In this document: piece by piece, positions 45,538 through 53,773 of the stretch | Position numbering within the stretch: position 1 is the first letter of the stretch | How the letters are laid out: every line of letters starts with the position of its first letter | Origin: Mucilaginibacter phenanthrenivorans | GTDB lineage: Bacteria > Bacteroidota > Bacteroidia > Sphingobacteriales > Sphingobacteriaceae | Direction of reading: 5' to 3' | DNA length: 64,000 bases | Assembly: GCF_024721155.1 (NCBI RefSeq) | Contig: NZ_JAHVAP010000005.1 | Location: 62,001-126,000, forward strand | Position numbers and translations under genes: made by a program | Notes under the pieces: generated by a model | Seen by the model: the letters and a program-made list of their open reading frames with translations, nothing else | What the model was told of the DNA's origin: nothing | The model's database searches: none

Positions 45538-47244
45538 ATGAAAGTACTTTTTACTAAAACTGCAATGGTACTGTTGGGTATAGGAATAGTGTTGAGCAGC
45601 TGCAGTAAACATCAGCAGTCTGAAAAAACCGGGATGGCTTATAACGACAAAACCAATGGCGGTTATGAGCGGTTCAGGCAGACGCATCCATCACCAGGCC
45701 CGGGCCTTATCCCTATTGAGGGTGGTACCTTTGTGGTTGGTGGCAGCGCAGACCAGGATGTTACTTATGATTATAACAACGTAAAGCGCAGGGTAACCAT
45801 TCCTTCCTTTTATATGGACGAAACAGAGGTGGCTAACCAGGACTGGCTTGATTACCTTCACTGGATAAGCATTACCTTTCCACAAGACCGCGAACTTTAC
45901 TACAACGCACTTCCCGACACATTGGTTTGGCGTAAACCACTATCATACAATGAGCCCTATGTTGATAACTATTTAAGGCACCCTGCATTCCAGGATTACC
46001 CGGTTGTGGGTGTAACCTGGGACCAGGCTCAAGATTATTGCCAATGGAGAACCGACCGTACGAACGAAAATATTTTACGTGAGCGCGGAAATATGGTAGC
46101 CTGGAAGGACATGGGAGGCGGCGGTAAAGGCAAGAATGCTGCTCCAGCAGCTCCAGCCGGCCAACCATTTAATACGGATATTTACCTTAACGGACAGTTA
46201 CACGGTGCAGGCATTGACGGTAAAAAGATGATGCCCGACCTGAATCCCAATGCAAAGGCAACAACCGGTGCAAATGGCAAAGGTGGTGGCAAAGCAGTTA
46301 GACCAGTGCGTATGGAAGACGGGATCCTGAAACAAGGTTACCGTTTACCATCAGAGGCTGAGTGGGAATACGCTGCATTAGCCTTAATAGGAAACACCGA
46401 ATTTGAAAATATTGACGATAATAAAGTATATCCATGGAATGGCCTGGGCGTGCGTTCAGCAAAGAGAGCTACCCGCGGTATGATACTGGCCAACTTTAAA
46501 CGTGGCGCTGGTGACAACGCCGGTGTTGGTGGTTACCTGAATGACAAGGCCGACATTACTGCGCCTGTTCGATCATTCCCACCAAATGACTTCGGTTTAT
46601 ACAACATGGCCGGAAACGTAAACGAGTGGGTGCAGGATACTTATCGCCAGACTTCATTCGAGGAGTTTGATGATTTCAACCCATTCCGCGGTAATGAGTT
46701 TACCAACAAAAGATTATCCGATCCTATAAAGGGGCAATATGCAAAGGATAAATACGGCAAGCCTATTAAGGACCCGTCAAAATCAAACAAAAAAATGAAG
46801 TACAGCGAACTTGTAGCCTTACAACAAGCACAAGTTGCGGCTGGCAATGATCCTAATGCACCGCTAAATACAACGGCTGCACCAGCAGGCACAACTGCTA
46901 ATCCGGGTGGAACTGTTACAGCAGCTATCCCTGGTAAAAAAGACGATTTGGCAGGAAAACCTTACAACGCCGATTACAGGGGTTATAACGATACCGTTAA
47001 CACCACATTGTTTGGAAGAACTACATTGGTTAACGACCATTCGAAAGTTTATAAAGGCGGATCATGGAATGACATGGCATTTTGGTTAAACCCTGCCACC
47101 CGTCGTTTTATGAACGAAGATGACGCAAGTGCCGAAGTTGGCTTCCGTTGCGCCATGACATTGGTTGGTGCTCCTGAAATTCACCCTGAAGGTAAACCAC
47201 ACTTCGGTGTTAAAAAATCAAAGCCTTATAAAGCGACGCGATGA
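45538..47244 (+). CDS. gldJ: GldJ-like lipoprotein of T9SS/gliding machinery (FGE-sulfatase fold)
   Basis: 568 residues with a lipobox (VLSSC, Cys22). The core is a formylglycine-generating-enzyme-like domain: IEGGTFVVGGSADQD, FYMDETEVANQDWLDYLHW, PVVGVTWDQAQDYCQWR, RLPSEAEWEYAAL and EVGFRCAMTL. Two Gly/Lys/Ala-rich insertions (around residues 199-215 and 232-260) sit in the first half, and a Thr/Ala/Pro-rich one near residue 440. GldJ helps keep GldK/L/M components together; its adjacency to porV supports the call over GldK. Confidence 0.88.
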   Translation: MKVLFTKTAMVLLGIGIVLSSCSKHQQSEKTGMAYNDKTNGGYERFRQTHPSPGPGLIPIEGGTFVVGGSADQDVTYDYNNVKRRVTIPSFYMDETEVANQDWLDYLHWISITFPQDRELYYNALPDTLVWRKPLSYNEPYVDNYLRHPAFQDYPVVGVTWDQAQDYCQWRTDRTNENILRERGNMVAWKDMGGGGKGKNAAPAAPAGQPFNTDIYLNGQLHGAGIDGKKMMPDLNPNAKATTGANGKGGGKAVRPVRMEDGILKQGYRLPSEAEWEYAALALIGNTEFENIDDNKVYPWNGLGVRSAKRATRGMILANFKRGAGDNAGVGGYLNDKADITAPVRSFPPNDFGLYNMAGNVNEWVQDTYRQTSFEEFDDFNPFRGNEFTNKRLSDPIKGQYAKDKYGKPIKDPSKSNKKMKYSELVALQQAQVAAGNDPNAPLNTTAAPAGTTANPGGTVTAAIPGKKDDLAGKPYNADYRGYNDTVNTTLFGRTTLVNDHSKVYKGGSWNDMAFWLNPATRRFMNEDDASAEVGFRCAMTLVGAPEIHPEGKPHFGVKKSKPYKATR

Positions 47245-47253
47245 TATTAAAAT

Positions 47254-47302
47254 ATACAAACAAAAAATGCGCTTCATTTTGAAGCGCATTTTTTGTTTGT
47301 AT
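47254..47302. terminator. Perfect 23-base-pair stem bidirectional terminator
   Basis: A perfect inverted repeat with a TTT loop and a GC-rich centre (GCGCTTCA/TGAAGCGC) has A/T runs on both flanks. It lies between the gldJ stop and the stop of the biotin carrier gene, so it can end both transcripts. Confidence 0.92.
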
Positions 47303-47336
47303 AGAATTTTAGGAAATTATAAACCTTTTCTTGCAA

Positions 47337-47834
47337 CTAAAACATCAGCAAAACCTGCCCTTTTTCAACCTTATCGCCAGGTTTTATTTTAACAGTCTTA
47401 ACGGTAACGTCGGCCGGGGCCTTTATAATGTTTTCCATTTTCATGGCTTCCAGTACAAACAGGTTATCGCCTTTTTTAATTTCTTCTCCCTCTGAGACAA
47501 ATACCTTTAGCACCATTCCCGGCATCGGCGCCTTTACCTCGCTAACCCTTGCGGCGTTTAAACTGCTCAAGCCTAACTTATCAAGCAAGATATCAAATTG
47601 ATCCTTAGCGCTAATGTTATAGGTATTGTTGTTTACCTTGATCTCGGCCGTTTTCCCGGCAGGATCAAAACTTACTACTTCTACATTGTACGACTGTAAG
47701 TTATTAATAACATGAAATGCCGAAGCATTTAATTGCTGTATATCAGCATTTATCGAGTCGCCGTTTATCAGCAGTTCATCCTGGCTCTTCGTTATGTCGA
47801 ATTTGTATTTGTCGTTAGCTTTTATTTGCAGCAT
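47337..47834 (-). CDS. Biotin carboxyl carrier-type protein (biotin/lipoyl domain)
   Basis: 165 residues. The biotinyl-lysine motif is LEAMKMENIIKAP (Lys132), in a C-terminal barrel (about 97-165, VKAPMPGMVLKVFV... VEKGQVLLMF). The N-terminal 95 residues form a separate small beta-domain. The separate carrier resembles those of acyl-CoA carboxylases such as propionyl-CoA carboxylase. The biotin carboxylase and transferase subunits are not adjacent. Confidence 0.9.
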   Translation of the reverse strand: MLQIKANDKYKFDITKSQDELLINGDSINADIQQLNASAFHVINNLQSYNVEVVSFDPAGKTAEIKVNNNTYNISAKDQFDILLDKLGLSSLNAARVSEVKAPMPGMVLKVFVSEGEEIKKGDNLFVLEAMKMENIIKAPADVTVKTVKIKPGDKVEKGQVLLMF

Positions 47835-47959
47835 ATTTTAAAATTGGGACCGTCGATTTACTTGACTAACCTGATTAAAGGATTTTAAATATAGCGTTAC
47901 GCGCGTTAATAACCAACACAATCAGCGAAATCATAACAATCACTCGAAATCAGCGGTCA

Positions 47960-48622
47960 TTATTGCGTTAATACATATTGTATCAGGTTAGCACCCATTT
48001 TAAGGGCCTTGATGCGATTTTCTTGTGTATCACCAGCATAGGTCCCATAATCTTCCCACCCGTTGCCTAAATCGCACTCATAGGTATAAAAACAAACCAA
48101 CCGGCCTTTATAAAGCAGCCCAAAGCCCTGGGCACGTTTACCATCATGTTCATGAATTTTAGGCAGTCCGTTGGGGAATGGATATTTCTGGTGATAGATA
48201 GGATGATTTAACGGCAGCTCAACAAAATCAAGTTCCGGAAAAACCTTTTTCATCTCCCTGCGGGCAAACACATCAAGCCCGTAGTTATCGTCTATATGCA
48301 AAAAGCCGCCGCCTGTTAAATATTTGCGCAGGTTGCGTACATCCTGGTCGGAGAAGATAACATTGCCATGCCCTGTCATAAAGACAAAGGGGTAATTGAA
48401 GATCTCGGCGCTACCGGCCTCAACCACCTCGTCTTCCTGCTGGAAGTTTGTTTTTAAATTATCATTACAGAATTTGATCAGGTTGGGTAATGCGGTTCTG
48501 TCACCATACCAATCGCCACCACCGTTATATTTAAGCTTGGCCATTTTATAGGTTGGTGTGTTGAAGCTGATGATGATAATCAGCAGGCAAAACAAAACAG
48601 GTATGGCAACAATTCTTTTCAT
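47960..48622 (-). CDS. DUF4159 domain protein
   Basis: About 220 residues from the ATG at 48620-48622; a TTG four codons upstream is less likely. An N-terminal signal or anchor (IVAIPVLFCLLIIIISF) precedes a domain with MTGHGNVIFSDQDVRNLRKY and GGGFLHIDDNYGLDVF. The fold resembles the glutamine-amidotransferase-like family used in large alpha-helical/MoxR-associated operons. Function is unknown and no MoxR gene is adjacent. Confidence 0.85.
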   Translation of the reverse strand: MKRIVAIPVLFCLLIIIISFNTPTYKMAKLKYNGGGDWYGDRTALPNLIKFCNDNLKTNFQQEDEVVEAGSAEIFNYPFVFMTGHGNVIFSDQDVRNLRKYLTGGGFLHIDDNYGLDVFARREMKKVFPELDFVELPLNHPIYHQKYPFPNGLPKIHEHDGKRAQGFGLLYKGRLVCFYTYECDLGNGWEDYGTYAGDTQENRIKALKMGANLIQYVLTQ

Positions 48623-48668
48623 TTTGGATTGCAATTTAAATTATTCGTCATTACAGCAAATGCCACAG

Positions 48669-48816
48669 CGTCATTGCGAGGTACGAAGCAACCTCTACTA
48701 AAAACAATCACGAACTTGGATGTTATTATTGAACTTAAAGCCGCTGTTTGGTCCCCACAATATTATTACTCTCTGATCTGCATAACTTAGCGTTTGCTTC
48801 GTTCCTCGCAATGACG
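48669..48816. repeat. Palindromic element with GTCATTGCGAG termini, copy 2
   Basis: Termini CGTCATTGCGAG (48669-48680) and CTCGCAATGACG (48805-48816) are perfect inverses. The inner body differs in length and sequence from copy 1, apart from the subterminal GAAGCAA and TTGCTTCGTTC stretches. It separates the rsmE stop from the DUF4159 gene. Confidence 0.85.
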
Positions 48817-48841
48817 GTTTGTTGTGTTCATTCAAACAAAA

Positions 48842-49549
48842 CTACCTATTCAAAAAATTCACCTCAAAGCATGCCTCTAAAGCAGCTGTCTCTGTTCTTA
48901 AACGACTTTCTCCTAAAGTTATGGCTTTAAAATCATTATTTAAAGCATCAGTAATTTCTGTTGGGGTAAAGTCGCCCTCGGGGCCTATCAATATTAAATA
49001 GTTACCGCGAATGGTAAGGTCATTTTTCAGGGTGATCTTATCACCGGTATCGCAATGCGCTATAAATTTCTGCCCGTCGAATGGCTTTTTTATCAGTTGG
49101 CTAAAACTCAGCGGCTCATTTAAAACCGGGTGATATGCCTTTATTGATTGCTTTACCGCCGAGGTTATAATTTTATTGAGCCGCTCAACCTTCGCCTCCT
49201 TACGTTCTGACCGCTGGCTGATGATAAGGGAAATTTCATCAATACCGATCTCTGTTGCTTTTTCTAAAAACCACTCGGTGCGTTCAATATTTTTTGTTGG
49301 GGCTATTGCTATGTGCAGGTAATGGTTGCGTTTATTAAACTTCGGGGTAACCGAGCTTATTTGCAGAATGGTTCGCTTTGGATGAGCGTCCAGTATGCTT
49401 GCCTGGTACAAGCCTCCCCTGCCGTCAATTAACTGCACCTCATCGCCTTTTTCAAGCCGCATTACCCGGATAGCATGCTTGCTCTCTTCTTCGTTAAGAA
49501 AATATTGAGGGTGGGACGGGTTTATGTCAGGCGTATAAAAAAGTTGCAT
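48842..49549 (-). CDS. rsmE: 16S rRNA (uracil-1498-N3)-methyltransferase RsmE
   Basis: 235 residues. RsmE methylates U1498 of 16S rRNA in the 30S subunit. The SPOUT C-terminal knot is shown by LILIGPEGDFTPTEITDAL and LGESRLRTETAAL. The N-terminal PUA-like part begins MQLFYTPDI. A heptamer array (AAAGCTA words) lies just upstream. Confidence 0.95.
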   Translation of the reverse strand: MQLFYTPDINPSHPQYFLNEEESKHAIRVMRLEKGDEVQLIDGRGGLYQASILDAHPKRTILQISSVTPKFNKRNHYLHIAIAPTKNIERTEWFLEKATEIGIDEISLIISQRSERKEAKVERLNKIITSAVKQSIKAYHPVLNEPLSFSQLIKKPFDGQKFIAHCDTGDKITLKNDLTIRGNYLILIGPEGDFTPTEITDALNNDFKAITLGESRLRTETAALEACFEVNFLNR

Positions 49550-49554
49550 GTTTT

Positions 49555-49683
49555 AAAGCTAAAAGCTAAAGGCATAAAGCCGAAAGCTATTATAAAAACG
49601 ATGATTGCATTAATTAGTATTATGTTTTCGGTCAATTCGTATACTTTTGACTTAAGACTAAGGACTTTAGACTCAAGACTGAG
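49555..49683. repeat. Heptamer arrays (AAAGCTA and GACNNNN types) between rsmE and the CorC gene
   Basis: AAAGCTA, AAAGCTA, AAGGCAT, AAAGCCG, AAAGCTA occupy 49555-49589. GACTTAA, GACTAAG, GACTTTA, GACTCAA, GACTGAG occupy 49649-49683 and end 3 bases before the stop of the CorC-type gene. Two different word families occur in one intergenic stretch. Confidence 0.85.
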
Positions 49684-49686
49684 TCC

Positions 49687-51024
49687 CTAATGCAAATCTA
49701 CAGCATCTTCTTCATTTATCAGCAGTTCGAGTTTAACTGCCTCAATGTTCTGGTCAGATTTTTTTAATACGGTAATGTTGTAGCCGTTTGATTCCTTTTG
49801 TTCGCCTACATCCGGGATTTTTCCAAATATGTCACCCAGCCAACCGGAAACGGTGTCAAAGTCCCCGTCCTCGGGTAGATCGTGGGGTAAATGTTCGTTC
49901 ACGTCATAGATGGGTGCCAGGGCATTCACAATAAATTCGCGATCATTTACCCTTTCAACAATTGGCTTTTCCTCATCGTATTCATCCTGGATCTCACCAA
50001 CCAATTCCTCAACAATATCCTCCAGCGTTACCATACCAGCTGTGCCGCCAAACTCGTCAGACACGATGGCTATCTGGATGCGTTTTTGCTGCAGTTCAGC
50101 CATCAGGTCGTTGATCTTTTTCGTTTCAGGGATGAAGTAGGGCTTGCGGATAATATCCCTTAAAATAACTTCCTGGTTGCGCGCCAAGAGGGGTAAAATA
50201 TCTTTGGCGTGTACTATACCGATTATCTTATCAATCACGTCATCATAAACCGGCATACGCGAGTAGCCTTCGCTAATGATTAGCTGCACCAGTTCGTCGT
50301 GCGGTGTATTAACATCAACGCCCGAAATCTTGGTACGCGGCACCATGATGTTTTTCACCACACGTTCATTAAAATCAAATACGTTCTGGATCAGTTCGTG
50401 TTCTGATGAATCCAGTGCGCCGGTTTCCTTTCCCTGCTCCAACAGGTACTGAAGCTCTTCTGAACTATGGTGCGACTCGCCCTCCACTTGCTTAATACCC
50501 ATCAACCTCAAAATTGCCGTGGCAACGTAATTTAAGACCATGATGAGCGGCCTGAAAACAACAAAGAAAACCCTCAACGGTGCCGAAACAGCAAGGGCCG
50601 TACGCATTGAACGCTGAATAGCTATATTTTTAGGAGCAAGTTCGCCAAAGATTATACTTATAAAGGTAATAAACACAAACGCCAGAACATGGCCAAAATT
50701 TATTGCCAGGTGCGAAGTTACGTCAACCCCACAAAGTTTAAATAAATTAAGGGCTACGCTGGTAAACACGCCTTCGCCTATTACACCCAGCGCCAGGGAA
50801 GCTATAGTGATGCCTAATTGTGTAGCAGCCAGGTAACCGTCAAGGTTCCCCATAATGTTGCGGGTGAGCTTAGCCATGCGGCTGCCCGACTTTACCTTGA
50901 GCTCGATTTGCGATCCGCGAACCCTTACCATAGCAAACTCAGCGGCTACAAAAAAGCCGTTGAGCAACACCAATAAAAAGGTAAGGAGAATATATAAACC
51001 GTTTACTTCGAGATCAGGCCCCAT
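49687..51024 (-). CDS. CNNM/CorC-HlyC family transporter-associated protein
   Basis: 445 residues: N-terminal CNNM (DUF21) membrane domain with about four helices (YILLTFLLVLLNGFFVAAE), two CBS domains (about 210-335, including MVPRTKISGVD and SRMPVYDDVIDKIIGIVHAKD) and a C-terminal CorC_HlyC domain. Members are magnesium or cobalt efflux-type proteins. The gene is 7 bases from ppa and probably cotranscribed with it. Confidence 0.93.
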   Translation of the reverse strand: MGPDLEVNGLYILLTFLLVLLNGFFVAAEFAMVRVRGSQIELKVKSGSRMAKLTRNIMGNLDGYLAATQLGITIASLALGVIGEGVFTSVALNLFKLCGVDVTSHLAINFGHVLAFVFITFISIIFGELAPKNIAIQRSMRTALAVSAPLRVFFVVFRPLIMVLNYVATAILRLMGIKQVEGESHHSSEELQYLLEQGKETGALDSSEHELIQNVFDFNERVVKNIMVPRTKISGVDVNTPHDELVQLIISEGYSRMPVYDDVIDKIIGIVHAKDILPLLARNQEVILRDIIRKPYFIPETKKINDLMAELQQKRIQIAIVSDEFGGTAGMVTLEDIVEELVGEIQDEYDEEKPIVERVNDREFIVNALAPIYDVNEHLPHDLPEDGDFDTVSGWLGDIFGKIPDVGEQKESNGYNITVLKKSDQNIEAVKLELLINEEDAVDLH

Positions 51025-51031
51025 ACGTTAT

Positions 51032-51577
51032 TTATTGGTAAACAGGAAAGGTTGACTTATATAGTTCCAAACTTTCATTTATTACTTTGTGTGCATAACG
51101 TACGCCCAGCAAATGCTCGATGGTTACGTTTTTGCCTTCAAGTTTTTTATAATCCTTGAAAAAGCGAACAATCTCCGTCATGGCATGAGGAGGCAATTCG
51201 GCAAGGTCGTTGATGTAATTAACAGACATGTCGTTTTTTGCTACCGCGATGATCTTGTCATCCTGTTCACCATTATCAACCATGTGCATTACACCTACTA
51301 TCTTTGCCTCAATTATCGACATAGGGAATACGTCGATTGAGCAAAGAACCAATATGTCAAGCGGATCATGGTCGTCACAATAAGTCTGTGGGATAAAACC
51401 ATAATTTGCAGGGTACATTACCGAAGAAAACAAAACACGATCAAGTTTCAACAAACCTGATTCTTTATCAATTTCATATTTGGCTTTTGAGCCTTTCGGA
51501 ATTTCAATTATAGCATTAACAATTTCAGGAACATTATCGCCAGGAGAAACCTGGTGCCATGGATGTTGTGTACTCAT
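51032..51577 (-). CDS. ppa: Inorganic pyrophosphatase
   Basis: 181 residues, the family I size. The enzyme hydrolyses pyrophosphate to two phosphates. The metal-binding signature is [27 protein letters not shown] and [18 protein letters not shown] are also typical. It lies 9 bases from a DedA gene upstream and 7 bases from a CorC-type gene downstream, forming a three-gene run. Confidence 0.97.
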   Translation of the reverse strand: MSTQHPWHQVSPGDNVPEIVNAIIEIPKGSKAKYEIDKESGLLKLDRVLFSSVMYPANYGFIPQTYCDDHDPLDILVLCSIDVFPMSIIEAKIVGVMHMVDNGEQDDKIIAVAKNDMSVNYINDLAELPPHAMTEIVRFFKDYKKLEGKNVTIEHLLGVRYAHKVINESLELYKSTFPVYQ

Positions 51578-51586
51578 TTATTATTT

Positions 51587-52231
51587 CTATTTTAACTCTT
51601 TAATACTTCGCTTGTTTATTGCCTGCTTTACAAAAGCAATTATAAGCGGAATTGTTGTAATTATTATCAGCCCGACAATGACGTATTCCATATAATCCTT
51701 TATCTGCGGGAATCTTCTACCAAGAAAAAAACCGGCTAGGGTAAAAATACAAACCCAGGCAATACTGCCAATAAAGTTATATAAAGTAAACTTTCGGATG
51801 TCAAACTTAACAACACCTGCAAAGATAGGTGCAAAAGTTCTAATTATCGGGAAAAATCTGCCCAAAACCAGCGCCATGCCACCATATTTTGTGTAAAAAT
51901 CTTCTGCAAGCTTTACATATCGCTGTTTGAAGAAAAAGGAATTGTTCCTTTTGAACAACTTTGGCCCCGTTCGATAACCAAACCAGTAGCCGGTATAATT
52001 TCCAAGCACACCAGCCGCAATCAGCGAAAACACAAGTTCGTAGATGGAAACATTCAGCTGTCCGCTTGAACAAAAAAGGCCCGACATGAATAGAAGGTAG
52101 TCGCCAGGGAGGAAGAAACCAAAAAACAAGCCGGTTTCAGCAAATACAACTATAAGCAGAAAGTAAAACCCAAAGCTTATGATTGATTGAGCGTGCGTTA
52201 AGTTTTGAAGGTGTTCCCAAAAGCTATCCAT
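51587..52231 (-). CDS. DedA family inner-membrane protein
   Basis: 214 residues with 5-6 hydrophobic segments and the DedA marks FFGFFLPGDYLLFMSG and GRFFPIIRTFAPIFAGV. Family members are polytopic proteins tied to undecaprenyl-phosphate or lipid translocation and membrane homeostasis. It begins a short run DedA-ppa-CorC on the minus strand. A precise substrate is not assignable. Confidence 0.92.
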   Translation of the reverse strand: MDSFWEHLQNLTHAQSIISFGFYFLLIVVFAETGLFFGFFLPGDYLLFMSGLFCSSGQLNVSIYELVFSLIAAGVLGNYTGYWFGYRTGPKLFKRNNSFFFKQRYVKLAEDFYTKYGGMALVLGRFFPIIRTFAPIFAGVVKFDIRKFTLYNFIGSIAWVCIFTLAGFFLGRRFPQIKDYMEYVIVGLIIITTIPLIIAFVKQAINKRSIKELK

Positions 52232-52387
52232 TTACTATCCGTAAAATTACGAATATAAAATCAATTTGTAATAGTTGTGTTACAGATTAAAGTTTCAGAG
52301 TTTGAAGCCGTCTTTTTCATCGTAAACTCATGAAGTAACCGTATATATCTTCGCTTAACCAATGGCGCCAGAACTAATGCCCAGGTC

Positions 52388-53773
52388 CTAAAAGAACTTC
52401 GAAATTACATCCGGGTAAACGCCGATAAGGATAGTGATCAACGCCGACAGCCCTAATACAAATTTGTAATACACCGGGATTGTAAGTTCAGCTCGCTCTG
52501 CATCGCGGAAGTACATGGCAACAATTACCCTGAAGTAATAGAAGATGCTGATAATTGCATTAACAACCGCTAAAACAACCAACCACACCTGGTATTGCTT
52601 TAATGCTGTTGAGAACATAAAAAACTTACCGATAAAACCAGCGGTCAGGGGAATTCCAGCTAACGACAGCATGGCAATTGTTACCACCAATGCAAGAAAT
52701 GGATTCTTTTTCGAAAGCCCGTTAAAGCTCTCGAAGTTGTCGCTGCCGGATTGCTGCTGAACAAGAATCAAAGCACCAAACGCTATAATTGATGCAATGG
52801 AATAAGCAGTAGCATATACGGCCACTGAACTCCCTGAACTTGCACCTAAAGCAACAATAGCAAATAACAGGTAACCCGCGTGAGAGATACTTGAAAATGC
52901 AAGCATCCGCTTAAAGCTGTGCTGATACAATGCAGTTATATTACCTATAAACAAGGTTATTACAGTTATTACCAATAGCACCGGCACCCAAAAAGCTGAA
53001 AGCGGCGCAAAACACGCAGAGAACAAGCGTAAAAATGCAGCAAAGCCTGCTGTTTTCACTACTGTAGACATGAACGCAGTAATAAGCGTTGGCGAACCTT
53101 CGTATACGTCCGGCGTCCAGAAATGGAATGGGGCCGCGCCTACCTTAAAGCAAAGGCCAACAATAATTAACAGAACGCCTGTATAGAACATAGGCGTAAT
53201 ATCCTTTACATGCGGATGATCCAAAACCCAGCTGCTTATAGCTTCCAGGTTGAATGAGCCTGATGAACCGTAAATTAATGCAATACCAAATAACAAAAAC
53301 CCTGTCGAAAAAGCGCCCATCAAGAAATATTTCAAGGCAGCTTCGTTTGATGCAAAATCGCTCTTTTTTATTCCGGCTAAAATATACAGGCTAACTGACA
53401 TGATCTCGATACCTATAAACAGCATGGTTAAATTATGGAACGAAACCATAACTATAATGCCTGCCAGCGAGAACAATATAATGGCATAATACTCGGCAAT
53501 GTGATTGCTGATCCTTTCAAAATACCCCCTTGAGAGGAATATGATCAATATAGTTGATACAATAGTGATCCCTGAAAACATTATCGAGAAATTATCAAAC
53601 AGCATCATGCCGTGATAAATAGGTACTGCGTTATCATTCCATTGTGAGATGGCGCAACCTAAAGCTAAAAGTAAACCAATAATAGTAACCGGTAACAAAG
53701 CTTTTTGAGCTTTGTATAAACCCAGGTACAAAAGCACCAGAGGTAAAACGGATATGATAATTAACGTATTCAT
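52388..53773 (-). CDS. nuoN: NADH-quinone oxidoreductase subunit N
   Basis: 461 residues, about 14 transmembrane helices. The proton-pumping antiporter motifs include the helix LYILAGIKKSD and the quasi-conserved GLCFKVGAAPFHFWTPDVYEG. Last gene of the nuo operon; its ATG follows the nuoM stop directly (TAAATG), typical of translational coupling. Confidence 0.96.
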   Translation of the reverse strand: MNTLIIISVLPLVLLYLGLYKAQKALLPVTIIGLLLALGCAISQWNDNAVPIYHGMMLFDNFSIMFSGITIVSTILIIFLSRGYFERISNHIAEYYAIILFSLAGIIVMVSFHNLTMLFIGIEIMSVSLYILAGIKKSDFASNEAALKYFLMGAFSTGFLLFGIALIYGSSGSFNLEAISSWVLDHPHVKDITPMFYTGVLLIIVGLCFKVGAAPFHFWTPDVYEGSPTLITAFMSTVVKTAGFAAFLRLFSACFAPLSAFWVPVLLVITVITLFIGNITALYQHSFKRMLAFSSISHAGYLLFAIVALGASSGSSVAVYATAYSIASIIAFGALILVQQQSGSDNFESFNGLSKKNPFLALVVTIAMLSLAGIPLTAGFIGKFFMFSTALKQYQVWLVVLAVVNAIISIFYYFRVIVAMYFRDAERAELTIPVYYKFVLGLSALITILIGVYPDVISKFF

